This document shows positions 9,292 to 16,199 of a DNA stretch of 37,705 bases, in pieces (positions within the stretch are counted from its first letter, which is position 1; each line of letters starts with the position of its first letter). Location: contig JAFUJP010000207.1 of the NCBI GenBank assembly GCA_017473745.1, positions 1-37,705 on the forward strand, written 5' to 3'. Under the pieces are notes generated by a model. That model saw only the letters and a program-made list of their open reading frames with translations, had not been told where the DNA came from and searched no databases. The position numbers and the translations under genes were made by a program. Source of the stretch: Oscillospiraceae bacterium. GTDB taxonomy: Bacteria > Bacillota > Clostridia > Oscillospirales > Ruminococcaceae.

Positions 9292-9329
9292 AAAAAGCCC
9301 TTCCGGGGATGATCCGGAAGGGCTTTTTT
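9292..9329 (+). terminator. strong intrinsic terminator ending the prophage late operon
   Basis: Perfect 12-bp stem AAGCCCTTCCGG / CCGGAAGGGCTT (arms 9295-9306 and 9314-9325) with a 7-base loop and a T run on the 3' side and an A run on the 5' side. Confidence 0.93.
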
Positions 9330-9406
9330 GTCAGGAAAATATCCGCTTTTTGGTTACCTTTTTGTGGGACTTTTGTCCTGCTGTTTTTGAAAGGAGGGTG
9401 TTATTA

Positions 9407-9631
9407 ATGCACTACAAAATGAAAAACGGAAAAGTTTTTGATGAAGAAGGGAGGACACATGAAATTTTTGGAATTGAAGCGGTCGGAGAAAATGGGAAAA
9501 TTCTTTCGGAATTTCCAGACATCTTTTCAGACAGGGCGGAAGCAGAATGCTTTGCCGCTTTATGCAATGAGAAAGCGCTTTCGCTGATTCATCTGAAGGA
9601 CGTTTTGGAAGATGTCGTTGGAGGAAAGTGA
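9407..9631 (+). CDS. DUF6514-like small protein
   Basis: 74 residues from ATG 9407 with GAAAGGAGGG upstream; the frame is open from 9209 but that part overlaps the amidase and is not coding. The protein reads MHYKMKNGKVFDEEGRTHEI, a central NGKILSEFPDIFSDRAEAE and the end SLIHLKDVLEDVV. The closing I/MHL-x-DV-x-E-D pattern and size match DUF6514 proteins, small Clostridia proteins of unknown role. It has its own terminator and no phage-like overlap with neighbours, so I treat it as host. No promoter is clear in the short upstream gap. Confidence 0.65.
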   Translation: MHYKMKNGKVFDEEGRTHEIFGIEAVGENGKILSEFPDIFSDRAEAECFAALCNEKALSLIHLKDVLEDVVGGK

Positions 9632-9638
9632 AAACACA

Positions 9639-9666
9639 AAAAGTCGGAGGGAAACCTCCGATTTTT
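9639..9666 (+). terminator. intrinsic terminator after DUF6514-like gene
   Basis: Stem TCGGAGG / CCTCCGA with GAAA loop, flanked by five A and five T; works for the gene ending at 9631. Confidence 0.88.
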
Positions 9667-9746
9667 CATGTTAAACACTTTCTATTTTTTTATAAAAGAT
9701 GAGCAGATTGTTTATTATGATAAAAGTGTTCGGATTTTGGAATTGA

Positions 9747-9801
9747 TGCTTCACCACTGAAAAATCCCTGAAACCGAAAGGTTTCGGGGATTTTTTGTTT
9801 G
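9747..9801 (+). repeat. terminator-containing repeat, copy 1
   Basis: GCTTCACCACTGAAAAATCC followed by a hairpin with a GAAA-type loop (arms about 9762-9774 and 9779-9790) and TTTTTT. A second copy at 11868-11921 shares the CACCACTGAAAAA lead and the AAAGGTTTCGGGG 3' arm in the same orientation. It also works as a terminator. Confidence 0.7.
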
Positions 9802-9857
9802 TCCGAATATCTGTGAACAACTTCGCTGATGTAGTAAAAAATGTATGTTTGTAAAGT

Positions 9858-9886
9858 TTGACTTTAGAACAAATAAATAGTAATAT
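9858..9886 (+). promoter_or_regulatory. sigma-A promoter of the AraC-family gene
   Basis: TTGACT at 9858-9863, 17-base spacer, TAATAT at 9881-9886; the AraC start codon is 36 bases further on. Confidence 0.6.
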
Positions 9887-9921
9887 ATCTGTGAATAAAT
9901 TAATTAGTTGGCAGGCGCAAA

Positions 9922-10824
9922 ATGAGAGAATATAATTACGACCACCCTTTTGTTGAGATTGATAAATTCAAAGACTATGATAACAATATGTGTTCACATA
10001 AAATAAGTGGCGATAGAAACGTATCTTTTATCAAATTTAAAACTCCGGGCGGATATACCATAAGCAACCATTTTAACGATTGGTTTGAACTTGTATATAT
10101 CAGTGAAGGAGAAGCTGAATTTAGCATAAAAAATCGCAGTTTCAGGGTTTTAAAAGGAGATTTTCTTTTTGTTGACTATAATACGGCCCATGGATATTCC
10201 ACCGAATCAGGGGTGGAAATGCAATGCTTTCATATAAAACACGGATATCTTGAACAGCTTATTCCGATTTTTGATGCCTCGATAATAATGTGTAATTCTG
10301 CGGATGTCTTTCTTCCGAAAAATAATTATAATGAAGTGAAAGAAAACTTCAACAAGATGGTAAAGCATTTTCAGTCGGACAGCGATTTGGATGTAATGGG
10401 TTTTCATTGCTATCTTTTTATGCTGATATATATCTTGACAAGAGATTTTACGCTTAAAGACGGAAAAAACAGAATAAATCAATTAAAAAAATCGGATAAT
10501 CAGATAGATATCATTATTGATTATATTCACAAACACTATAACGAACAAATTTCGCTTGATACCATTTCTGAAGCTTTACATCTTTCTTCTTCTTATATTT
10601 CCAGGCTTTTTAAGGAACAGCTGAATATAGGATATAAAGATTATCTGAATAAAATAAGGCTTAACCATGCTGTTTATATGCTTACCAATTCCTCAAAGAA
10701 TATTGTGGACATTGCAAACGAATGCGGATTTCCGAACAACAAATCGTTCATAGAAATTTTTAAGCAGGAATACGGAAAAACCCCTTCGCAGTATCGGAAG
10801 GAACAAAAGAGAAAGTTAAAATAA
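9922..10824 (+). CDS. AraC-family transcriptional regulator (cupin sensor + HTH)
   Basis: 300 residues. The first 150 form a cupin-like sensing domain (GGYTISNHFNDWFELVYISEGEAEF, then a GDFLFVDYNTAHGY turn); the last 100 are the double helix-turn-helix AraC domain, with LDTISEALHLSSSYISRLFKE as the first and IVDIANECGFPNNKSFIEIFK as the second, ending in the usual KTPSQYRKE. The ligand is unknown. The gene has a weak ribosome site (GGCAGGCGC) and lies 100 bases before, and on the same strand as, a short-chain dehydrogenase whose promoter has a poor -35 box; I infer that it activates that gene. Base use is AT-rich compared with neighbours. Confidence 0.9.
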   Translation: MREYNYDHPFVEIDKFKDYDNNMCSHKISGDRNVSFIKFKTPGGYTISNHFNDWFELVYISEGEAEFSIKNRSFRVLKGDFLFVDYNTAHGYSTESGVEMQCFHIKHGYLEQLIPIFDASIIMCNSADVFLPKNNYNEVKENFNKMVKHFQSDSDLDVMGFHCYLFMLIYILTRDFTLKDGKNRINQLKKSDNQIDIIIDYIHKHYNEQISLDTISEALHLSSSYISRLFKEQLNIGYKDYLNKIRLNHAVYMLTNSSKNIVDIANECGFPNNKSFIEIFKQEYGKTPSQYRKEQKRKLK

Positions 10825-10867
10825 TAACAATAAACAGGTCAAAAAACAACAAGAACAATCTCCTCGG

Positions 10868-10892
10868 AGCTGTTATAATTTTTACAGCAGCT
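10868..10892 (+). promoter_or_regulatory. promoter of the dehydrogenase gene with inverted repeat over the -10
   Basis: A perfect TATAAT (10874-10879) has no recognisable -35 at the right distance (AAGAAC at 10851-10856). The -10 lies inside an inverted repeat AGCTG...CAGCT (10868-10872 / 10888-10892). A strong -10 without a -35 suits activator-dependent transcription, consistent with the adjacent AraC gene. Confidence 0.5.
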
Positions 10893-10924
10893 GAATTATC
10901 AGCGCGACAGAAAGGAGATATATT

Positions 10925-11704
10925 ATGGGTAAATTAGACGGAAAAGTATGTATCCTTACCGGCGCAGCCAGCGGACTTGGCAGACCGGAAGCACTTCTTC
11001 TTGCTGAAGAAGGCGCAAGAGGCATCGCAATCTGCGATATTCAGGAAGAAAAACTTATGGAAACCAAACGCCTTTGCGAAGAAGCTGGCGCAGAGGTTAT
11101 TGCAATTCCCATGGACGTAAGAGATGTAAACAAACTTCAGGAACTTGTTGACGCAACGGTTGAAAAATGGGGAACCATTGACGTTCTCGTAAACAATGTA
11201 CACTGCACCACCCTTCTTCCTTTCCTTGATCAGAAAGCAGAAACCATGCAGAGAGAATTCGAAATTTCTTATTTCTCCACCTGGCATCTCATGCAGATGT
11301 GCTATCCTTACCTCAAAGATAAACCCGGCGCAGGCGCTTCCATCATCAACTTCGGTTCCAGATGGGGACAGGAAAGCCCTTGCCTCAGTTCCACCTATTC
11401 TCCTGTTAAAGAAGCAATCCGTGCTCTTTCCAGAACTGTTGCAAGAGAGTGGGGCGTTAACAATATCCGCGTAAACTGCATCTGCCCCGGCGGTTTCACC
11501 GATAACGCACAGAACGATATGCATCTCCAGCTTCCGGAAATGCAGGAATATGCAATGAACGCATTCAAAGATAACTGCTTCCATCGTCTTGGTGATCCTC
11601 ATGACGACGTTGCACCTATCGTTGTATTCCTTGCTTCCGATGAAAGCCATTGGCTTTCCGGACAGACCATCAACGCTGACGGCGGCGGCTGGATCTGCGC
11701 ATAA
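10925..11704 (+). CDS. short-chain dehydrogenase/reductase (SDR)
   Basis: 259 residues, AAAGGAG nine bases upstream. Classical SDR features: NAD(P)-binding TGAASGLG at 12-19, an acidic Asp at the end of beta-2 (AICDIQ) that favours NAD(H), NNVH in place of the usual NNAG, and catalytic Ser145, Tyr158 and Lys162 (YSPVK). The C-terminal WLSGQTINADGG is the family's usual ending. The substrate is unknown; alcohols, polyols, keto-acids or steroids are all possible. The gene is a single-gene unit between an AraC regulator and two terminators. Codon use resembles the highly expressed secreted-protein genes of this window (many GCA, ACC, TCC, GTA), suggesting strong expression when induced. Confidence 0.92.
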   Translation: MGKLDGKVCILTGAASGLGRPEALLLAEEGARGIAICDIQEEKLMETKRLCEEAGAEVIAIPMDVRDVNKLQELVDATVEKWGTIDVLVNNVHCTTLLPFLDQKAETMQREFEISYFSTWHLMQMCYPYLKDKPGAGASIINFGSRWGQESPCLSSTYSPVKEAIRALSRTVAREWGVNNIRVNCICPGGFTDNAQNDMHLQLPEMQEYAMNAFKDNCFHRLGDPHDDVAPIVVFLASDESHWLSGQTINADGGGWICA

Positions 11705-11745
11705 TGCAATAAATACCCCCAATATACAAAACCCCAATTGCGTTC

Positions 11746-11779
11746 GAAAAAGAACATCGGAAATCCGATGTTCTTTTTC
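11746..11779 (+). terminator. intrinsic terminator after the SDR gene
   Basis: Perfect stem GAACATCGGA / TCCGATGTTC flanked by A5 on the left and T5 on the right, so it can act in both directions. Confidence 0.92.
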
Positions 11780-11867
11780 TTTAATAAATATGTGATAAAG
11801 CACTGAAAACCGCATAAGCATACGGCAAAATTCATTTTTAATTAAGGTGCAAAGGGGAAATCCCCGA

Positions 11868-11921
11868 TGGCTCACCACTGAAAAAACCCCGGAGCCTAAA
11901 GGTTTCGGGGTTTTTGTTTTA
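11868..11921. repeat. terminator-containing repeat, copy 2
   Basis: GGCTCACCACTGAAAAAACC followed by a hairpin (CCCCGGAGCC / GGTTTCGGGG, TAAA loop) and T5, matching the copy at 9747-9801. It lies between two convergent genes and can end the minus-strand hydrolase transcript as well. Confidence 0.7.
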
Positions 11922-11937
11922 TCATTAAAAATTCACT

Positions 11938-12822
11938 TCAGGTGATAAAGTCGTCGATCAGCTTTATGTATTCGTCGGGATTGAACATTATGGCGAGATG
12001 GCCGCCTTCCACCTTGCTGATGATTTTCGGTTCGCTCATCATATTGAAAAGAGCGTTTTTTATATCATCGGTGAATGTTTTGTCATCGGTTGGTTCGATT
12101 ATCAGAACTTTGCCGGAAAGATATTCGAAATCTTCTTTTTTATAAAGGCCGAAATGGTTTCGTAAATCGCCGAGCAGGCGGGTCATATGAATGAAATGCT
12201 CTCTGCTCAATTCGGGTTCAAGAATTTTTATCAGATCTTTTATTGTTTTATAGGCCTTTTTATCGCCCTTCAAATGTGGTTTAAACATCAAAGGGAACAT
12301 GGCCATGGCGATTTTTACAGGCATTCTTTTGTATTTTTTTATTCGCTTTTCTTCTTTTTCCTCGTTTATCATGTTTACAATACATTTCATGCCGGAAAAA
12401 GTTAAATCGGTGGAAAAAGAAGCGGTCGAAGTCAAAAGCAGCCCGCTTACAACGTCGGGATGCTTTTTGGCGATTATTTGTGAAAGCAGACCGCCGTAGG
12501 ACTGTCCCCAGAAATAGACGTTTTCTGCTTTAAGGTATCTGATCAGGCACGCGATGGCTTCTGCGGTTTCGTCGTTGTTTCTGCAAAACAGCGGGTAGGG
12601 CAGAGTAATAAGGGAATATTTATCCATAAGGCTTCTTAAAAACAGGAAAAAACCATCGGCAAGGCCGGAACCTCCGGCCAGAACAACAATGGTGGCTTTT
12701 GCGTTTTCTTTTTTATAGTAGCGATATTTGAGATCGCCGCCGTTGATGTTATAAATTTTCGTCGGTGCCATTTTGTTGTAGTATGCCCATTCTTCTGCAA
12801 CGTTCAGTTCGGATAAATTCAT
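11938..12822 (-). CDS. alpha/beta hydrolase, predicted iron-regulated
   Basis: 294 residues from ATG 12822 with GGAGG eight bases upstream; a TTG at 12837 extends the frame but overlaps that site. The nucleophile elbow GQSYGG places Ser108; AGGSG near 50 is the oxyanion region; an Asp lies in IIEPTDDKTF and the catalytic His in VEGGHLAIMF. There is no signal peptide, so it acts in the cytoplasm. The helical cap (about 140-215) is basic. The substrate cannot be read from sequence. Its promoter carries a DtxR-type iron box, suggesting expression in low iron; a role in ester cleavage of imported iron chelators, or in membrane or signal lipid change, is inference. It diverges from the ABC importer. 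Confidence 0.85.
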   Translation of the reverse strand: MNLSELNVAEEWAYYNKMAPTKIYNINGGDLKYRYYKKENAKATIVVLAGGSGLADGFFLFLRSLMDKYSLITLPYPLFCRNNDETAEAIACLIRYLKAENVYFWGQSYGGLLSQIIAKKHPDVVSGLLLTSTASFSTDLTFSGMKCIVNMINEEKEEKRIKKYKRMPVKIAMAMFPLMFKPHLKGDKKAYKTIKDLIKILEPELSREHFIHMTRLLGDLRNHFGLYKKEDFEYLSGKVLIIEPTDDKTFTDDIKNALFNMMSEPKIISKVEGGHLAIMFNPDEYIKLIDDFIT

Positions 12823-12849
12823 TACGTATTCCTCCAAAGACGGATGTGG

Positions 12850-12868
12850 TTAGGCAAGGCTAACCTTA
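12850..12868 (-). promoter_or_regulatory. DtxR/IdeR-type iron box
   Basis: The + strand reads TTAGGCAAGGCTAACCTTA, matching the DtxR consensus TWAGGTTAGSCTAACCTWA at 17 of 19 places. It includes the perfect inverted repeat GGTTAG-N6-CTAACC (12848-12865) and sits just downstream of the hydrolase -10, where a repressor would block transcription. Confidence 0.75.
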
Positions 12869-12875
12869 CAGATGT

Positions 12876-12904
12876 ATTATACATCCTGCCTTTCGGGTTG
12901 TCAA
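12876..12904 (-). promoter_or_regulatory. consensus sigma-A promoter of the hydrolase gene
   Basis: On the minus strand: TTGACA (12904-12899), exactly 17 bases, TATAAT (12881-12876). Both boxes are perfect. Confidence 0.9.
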
Positions 12905-13180
12905 TAAAACGGAAAATGAATATATCCTGCGAATGCTTTTTGCGAAACCCCGAAAAAGTGCAGGCGGGGATATGAGGGTTTTTATGTATGCTTATTATTT
13001 CGTCGGCGATTTTGCTTGCCTTTATATCCTGCACCGGAAAGGTTTTGAAAAGAGTTTTGCCTTCTTTTGTTTTTCACAGAAAAACATTTTTAACGGTTGC
13101 TTTTTTGATGGTTTTGTGATATTTTAGGGCTCTATTGTCTTTTTCAACAAATTTTACTCATAATATTCTACCTTTTTGAA
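12905..13180. other. intergenic region between divergent units, no gene seen
   Basis: Short open frames on both strands here have no ribosome site and no plausible protein composition. The left end carries the hydrolase promoter and iron box, the right end the importer promoter; nothing further is recognised. Confidence 0.6.
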
Positions 13181-13182
13181 AA

Positions 13183-13211
13183 TTGAAACAAAAGCGAAAC
13201 TGTATTATAAT
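13183..13211 (+). promoter_or_regulatory. sigma-A promoter of the ABC importer operon
   Basis: TTGAAA at 13183-13188, 17-base spacer, TATAAT at 13206-13211. Confidence 0.88.
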
Positions 13212-13217
13212 AAATTC

Positions 13218-13236
13218 ATGATAAATTGTTTATCAT
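13218..13236 (+). promoter_or_regulatory. 19-bp palindromic operator at the importer transcription start
   Basis: Perfect inverted repeat ATGATAAATTGTTTATCAT (8-bp arms, 3-base centre), beginning 7 bases after the -10 box. The AT-rich GATAA/TTATC content resembles Fur-family sites, but the spacing differs from the 7-1-7 Fur box. A dimeric repressor site is likely; its owner is not in the window. Confidence 0.65.
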
Positions 13237-13267
13237 TATTATCTGATTTGTTCAAGGAGGAACTATC

Positions 13268-14326
13268 ATGAAAAAATTTTTTGCCATTCTTATGGCTGCA
13301 ATCATGACCCTCAGCCTTGCCGCCTGTGGCCCTACCCAGACCGGTATCGACACTGACGGCCTTGAAATCCACGAGGAAGTAACCGGAAAAGTAGTTATCT
13401 ACACTTCCATGTATCAGGACATTATTGAAGCTCTTCAGGTAACTCTCGATACCGTTTTCCCGAACTGCGAGATCGAATTCTTCCAGGGCGGAACCGGCAC
13501 CATCCAGTCCAAAGTTACCGCAGAGCTTGAAGGCGGAAAACTCGGCTGCGACATCCTTATGGTTGCAGAGCCCGCTTATGCACTTGAACTCAAAGAGCTC
13601 GGCCTTCTCCATGCTTATGATTCCCCCGAAAAAGAGAATCTTGCTTTCGATTATGACCCCGAAGGCTATTGGTATCCCGTTCGTATCAGCAACATGGTTC
13701 TTGCCTATAACCCCGATCTTTACAGCGAAGACGAAGTTGCATCTTCTTTCTATGATTTCGCAAACGATCCCGACCTTAAAGGCATGATCTCTATGTCCAA
13801 CCCGCTTACTTCCGGTACTGCTCTTGCTTCCGCAGTAGGTCTCAGCAGCACTTATGGCTATGAATATTTTGATGCTCTTGCAGCACAGGATGTTATGGTC
13901 GAATCCGGTTCCGTTGCTCTTACCAAACTTGAAACCGGCGAATGCAAAGAAATCATGATCCTCGAAGAATCCGTTCTTAAAAAGAGAGAAGAAGAAGGTT
14001 CTTCCATTGCCTGCATTTATCCTACCGACGGCACCATCGTATGTCCTTCTCCTATCATGACCATCACCGATGAAATGAGCGCAAACGCAAACTCTGCGGC
14101 ATGCGAAGTTATCACCGACTGGTTCCTCTCTCTTGAAGGTCAGTCCGCAATCGTAGCAGGCTGGATGCACTCCGTAAGATCCGACTATCCGGAGCCTCCC
14201 TATGATGCAATCCCCACTTCCGAAATTCTTAAAAACGTTCTCTCTGTTGACTGGGAGTTCTGCTACAAGAATCGTTCCGAAGTCCGTACCGAATTCGAAG
14301 AGAAAGTAAAAATTCCCGAATCCTGA
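13268..14326 (+). CDS. ABC importer substrate-binding lipoprotein (FbpA/AfuA type)
   Basis: 352 residues with CAAGGAGG upstream. A lipoprotein signal peptide ends at LAAC with Cys20 as the lipid site. The mature protein opens with GKVVIYTSMYQDIIEAL and has the two-lobed layout of the ferric-iron/sugar-phosphate/phosphonate binding family, with FFQGGTGTIQSKV and the later NPLTSGTALA that lines the ligand cleft in this family. Family members bind Fe3+, hexose phosphates (AfuA), polyamines or aminoethylphosphonate. No paired C-terminal tyrosines typical of FbpA iron sites are evident, so iron is not certain. First and probably most abundant product of a three-gene operon. Confidence 0.9.
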   Translation: MKKFFAILMAAIMTLSLAACGPTQTGIDTDGLEIHEEVTGKVVIYTSMYQDIIEALQVTLDTVFPNCEIEFFQGGTGTIQSKVTAELEGGKLGCDILMVAEPAYALELKELGLLHAYDSPEKENLAFDYDPEGYWYPVRISNMVLAYNPDLYSEDEVASSFYDFANDPDLKGMISMSNPLTSGTALASAVGLSSTYGYEYFDALAAQDVMVESGSVALTKLETGECKEIMILEESVLKKREEEGSSIACIYPTDGTIVCPSPIMTITDEMSANANSAACEVITDWFLSLEGQSAIVAGWMHSVRSDYPEPPYDAIPTSEILKNVLSVDWEFCYKNRSEVRTEFEEKVKIPES

Positions 14327-14379
14327 TAATTGATTCTTAGAAGTTAAAATCCAAATACAATTTATAATTTCAAGGTGCG

Positions 14380-14404
14380 AAGGGCGCTTTAACAAAGCGC
14401 CCTT
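14380..14404 (+). promoter_or_regulatory. intra-operon stem-loop after the binding-protein gene
   Basis: Arms AAGGGCGCTT / AAGCGCCCTT with a short loop and no immediate T run, followed by a smaller GGCGG-T6-CCGCC hairpin (14419-14434). Such elements after binding-protein genes usually protect the upstream message or let only part of the transcription pass to the permease. Confidence 0.65.
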
Positions 14405-14471
14405 CCCTTGCAATTTTTGGCGGTTTTTTCCGCCGGGCAATTTGCAAATCCATCGTAAAGGGGCGTATGTT

Positions 14472-16181
14472 ATGGCGAATCCTGCAGCAGCGGTAGAGCC
14501 CGTCTCAAAAAAGTTATATTTTGATATCAAGTGGCTTTTGATTTTTGTTATCATTGCTTTTCTTGTAATTTTTGAAGTATTTCCGCTTCTCTATCTTGTA
14601 TTCAGAGCGTTCTTCCCGGAAGGGGGCTTTTCGCTCGAAGCTTTCCAGAGGGTATATTCCTATCCTCTTAACTGGACGGCGCTTAAAAACACGGTCATAA
14701 CCGCCGGCGCTTCCATGATTCTGGGCGTACTTATCGCCTTTCCGCTTGCATGGCTTGTGGGCAGAACCAACCTTTATTTCAAAAAATTCTTCCGCACCCT
14801 GTTCGTAATGACCTATATGGTTCCGCCGTATGTCGGCGCAATGGCATGGCTGCGTCTTTTGAACCCGAGAGTCGGTACCCTTAACGTATTCCTTCAGGAA
14901 CTTTTTAACCTTTCCGAAACGCCGTTCAATATTTACAGCGTTGGCGGGCTTATCTGGGTTCTTACAACTTTCTATTATCCCTATGCGTTTATAACCATTT
15001 CCCGAGCCATGGAAAACATGGATCCTTCGCTTGAAGAAGCTTCCAAAATTTCCGGCGCATCGCCGCTTAAAACCGTTGCCACCATCACTCTTCCGATGAT
15101 GGCGCCGAGTATCGTTGCGGCGGCTCTTCTTGTTTTCGTATCCGCTGCCTCCTGCTACGGTATTCCTTCCATCATCGGCGCACCGGGCAACGTTGATACC
15201 GTAACCACCCGTATTATTGACTTCGTATATATCGGTTCGAGCGAAGGTCTTTCGGATGCGACCACCCTTGCGGTTTTCCTTATGCTTATCGCAAACCTGG
15301 TTCTTTATCTTTCGACCTTTGTTGTCGGCCGTAAACAATACATAACCGTTTCGGGCAAATCCGTTCGCCCCAATATTGTTGACCTTGGCAAATGGCGTAT
15401 TCCTGCAACTATTGCAGTTATCGTTTTTGCGATAATCGTAGTCGTTATTCCTTTCGCCACCGTTTTCGCAACTTCCTTCACGGTCAATATGGGCAAAGAT
15501 CTTTTCGAGGCAGGAAACTTCACCCTTAAATACTGGCAGGTTGTTTTCACCAGAAAACAGATCCTTAACTCCGCACAGAACTCCATCGTTGCCGCTTCCG
15601 TTGCGGCAACCCTCGGTATTATAATTTCCTGCACTATGGCTTATCTTCTTACAAGAACGAGAGCCCGCGGAAGAAAAATTCCGGATTTCCTCATCACCGT
15701 CGGTTCCGGAACTCCGAGTATCGTTATTGCCCTCGGTCTTATTATGACCATGAACGGCAAATTCGGCATCAATATTTATAACACCCTTTTCATCATCATT
15801 GTTGCTTACATGATAAAATATCTGCTTATGGGTATGCGAACGATCGTTTCAGCCATGACGCAGATACATGAATCCCTTGAAGAAGCGGCCCAGATTTCCG
15901 GCGCAGGATGGCTTAGAAGGTTCAAAGACGTCATCCTGCCTTTGATAGGTCCATCGGTCGTTGCCGGTTGGTTCCTTATCTTTATGCCCTGCTTCTATGA
16001 ACTTACAATGTCGACTCTGCTTTATTCCACCGACACGAAGACCATCGGTTATGAGCTTTATCAGTACCAGACGTACCACAGCCAGCAAACCGCTTCGGCA
16101 ATGGCGGCGGCCATCCTTATCTTTGTTGTGGTCGTAAACTGGATACTCAATAAAGTCACCAAAGGCAAGTTCTCGATTTAA
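14472..16181 (+). CDS. ABC importer permease, fused two-domain FbpB/AfuB type
   Basis: 569 residues from ATG 14472, chosen for AAAGGGG eight bases upstream. Two BPD_transp_1 halves are fused in one chain; each carries an EAA loop that contacts the ATPase: EEASKISGASPLKTVATITL in the first half and EEAAQISGAGWLRRFKDVIL in the second. About twelve membrane helices are visible. Fused permeases of this sort are standard for the ferric-iron and sugar-phosphate subfamily. It is separated from the binding protein by stem-loops and from the ATPase by 18 bases. A single permease gene means the chain makes the whole membrane channel. Confidence 0.92.
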   Translation: MANPAAAVEPVSKKLYFDIKWLLIFVIIAFLVIFEVFPLLYLVFRAFFPEGGFSLEAFQRVYSYPLNWTALKNTVITAGASMILGVLIAFPLAWLVGRTNLYFKKFFRTLFVMTYMVPPYVGAMAWLRLLNPRVGTLNVFLQELFNLSETPFNIYSVGGLIWVLTTFYYPYAFITISRAMENMDPSLEEASKISGASPLKTVATITLPMMAPSIVAAALLVFVSAASCYGIPSIIGAPGNVDTVTTRIIDFVYIGSSEGLSDATTLAVFLMLIANLVLYLSTFVVGRKQYITVSGKSVRPNIVDLGKWRIPATIAVIVFAIIVVVIPFATVFATSFTVNMGKDLFEAGNFTLKYWQVVFTRKQILNSAQNSIVAASVAATLGIIISCTMAYLLTRTRARGRKIPDFLITVGSGTPSIVIALGLIMTMNGKFGINIYNTLFIIIVAYMIKYLLMGMRTIVSAMTQIHESLEEAAQISGAGWLRRFKDVILPLIGPSVVAGWFLIFMPCFYELTMSTLLYSTDTKTIGYELYQYQTYHSQQTASAMAAAILIFVVVVNWILNKVTKGKFSI

Positions 16182-16199
16182 CAAAAGGAGGATAATTCG

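Larger units (their letters stand above)
1..9330 (+). mobile_element. right end of a prophage (partial): virion protein and lysis genes
   Basis: Nine tightly packed same-strand genes end in a holin-endolysin pair and a strong terminator. The order giant polyvalent protein, small proteins, XhlA-like protein, holin, amidase is that of the late region of a Firmicutes phage. Genes overlap or are separated by only a few bases, unlike the spaced host genes that follow. No integrase, portal, capsid or terminase is visible, so the left part lies outside the window. The exact right attachment site cannot be fixed; it should lie after the terminator at 9329 and probably before or near the DUF6514-like gene at 9407. 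Confidence 0.85.

Noticed and set aside
12822..13034. 70-codon minus-strand frame upstream of the hydrolase
   Set aside because: Runs across the hydrolase promoter and iron box.
12933..13127. 64-codon + strand frame in the intergenic gap
   Set aside because: No ribosome site and an aromatic-rich product typical of AT-rich non-coding DNA.
13218..13236. Classical Fur box
   Set aside because: The palindrome is perfect but its 8-3-8 spacing does not fit the 7-1-7 Fur site, so the regulator is left open.
13205..14554. 449-codon minus-strand frame over the binding-protein gene
   Set aside because: Covers the importer promoter and operator and mirrors the codon bias of a clear lipoprotein gene.
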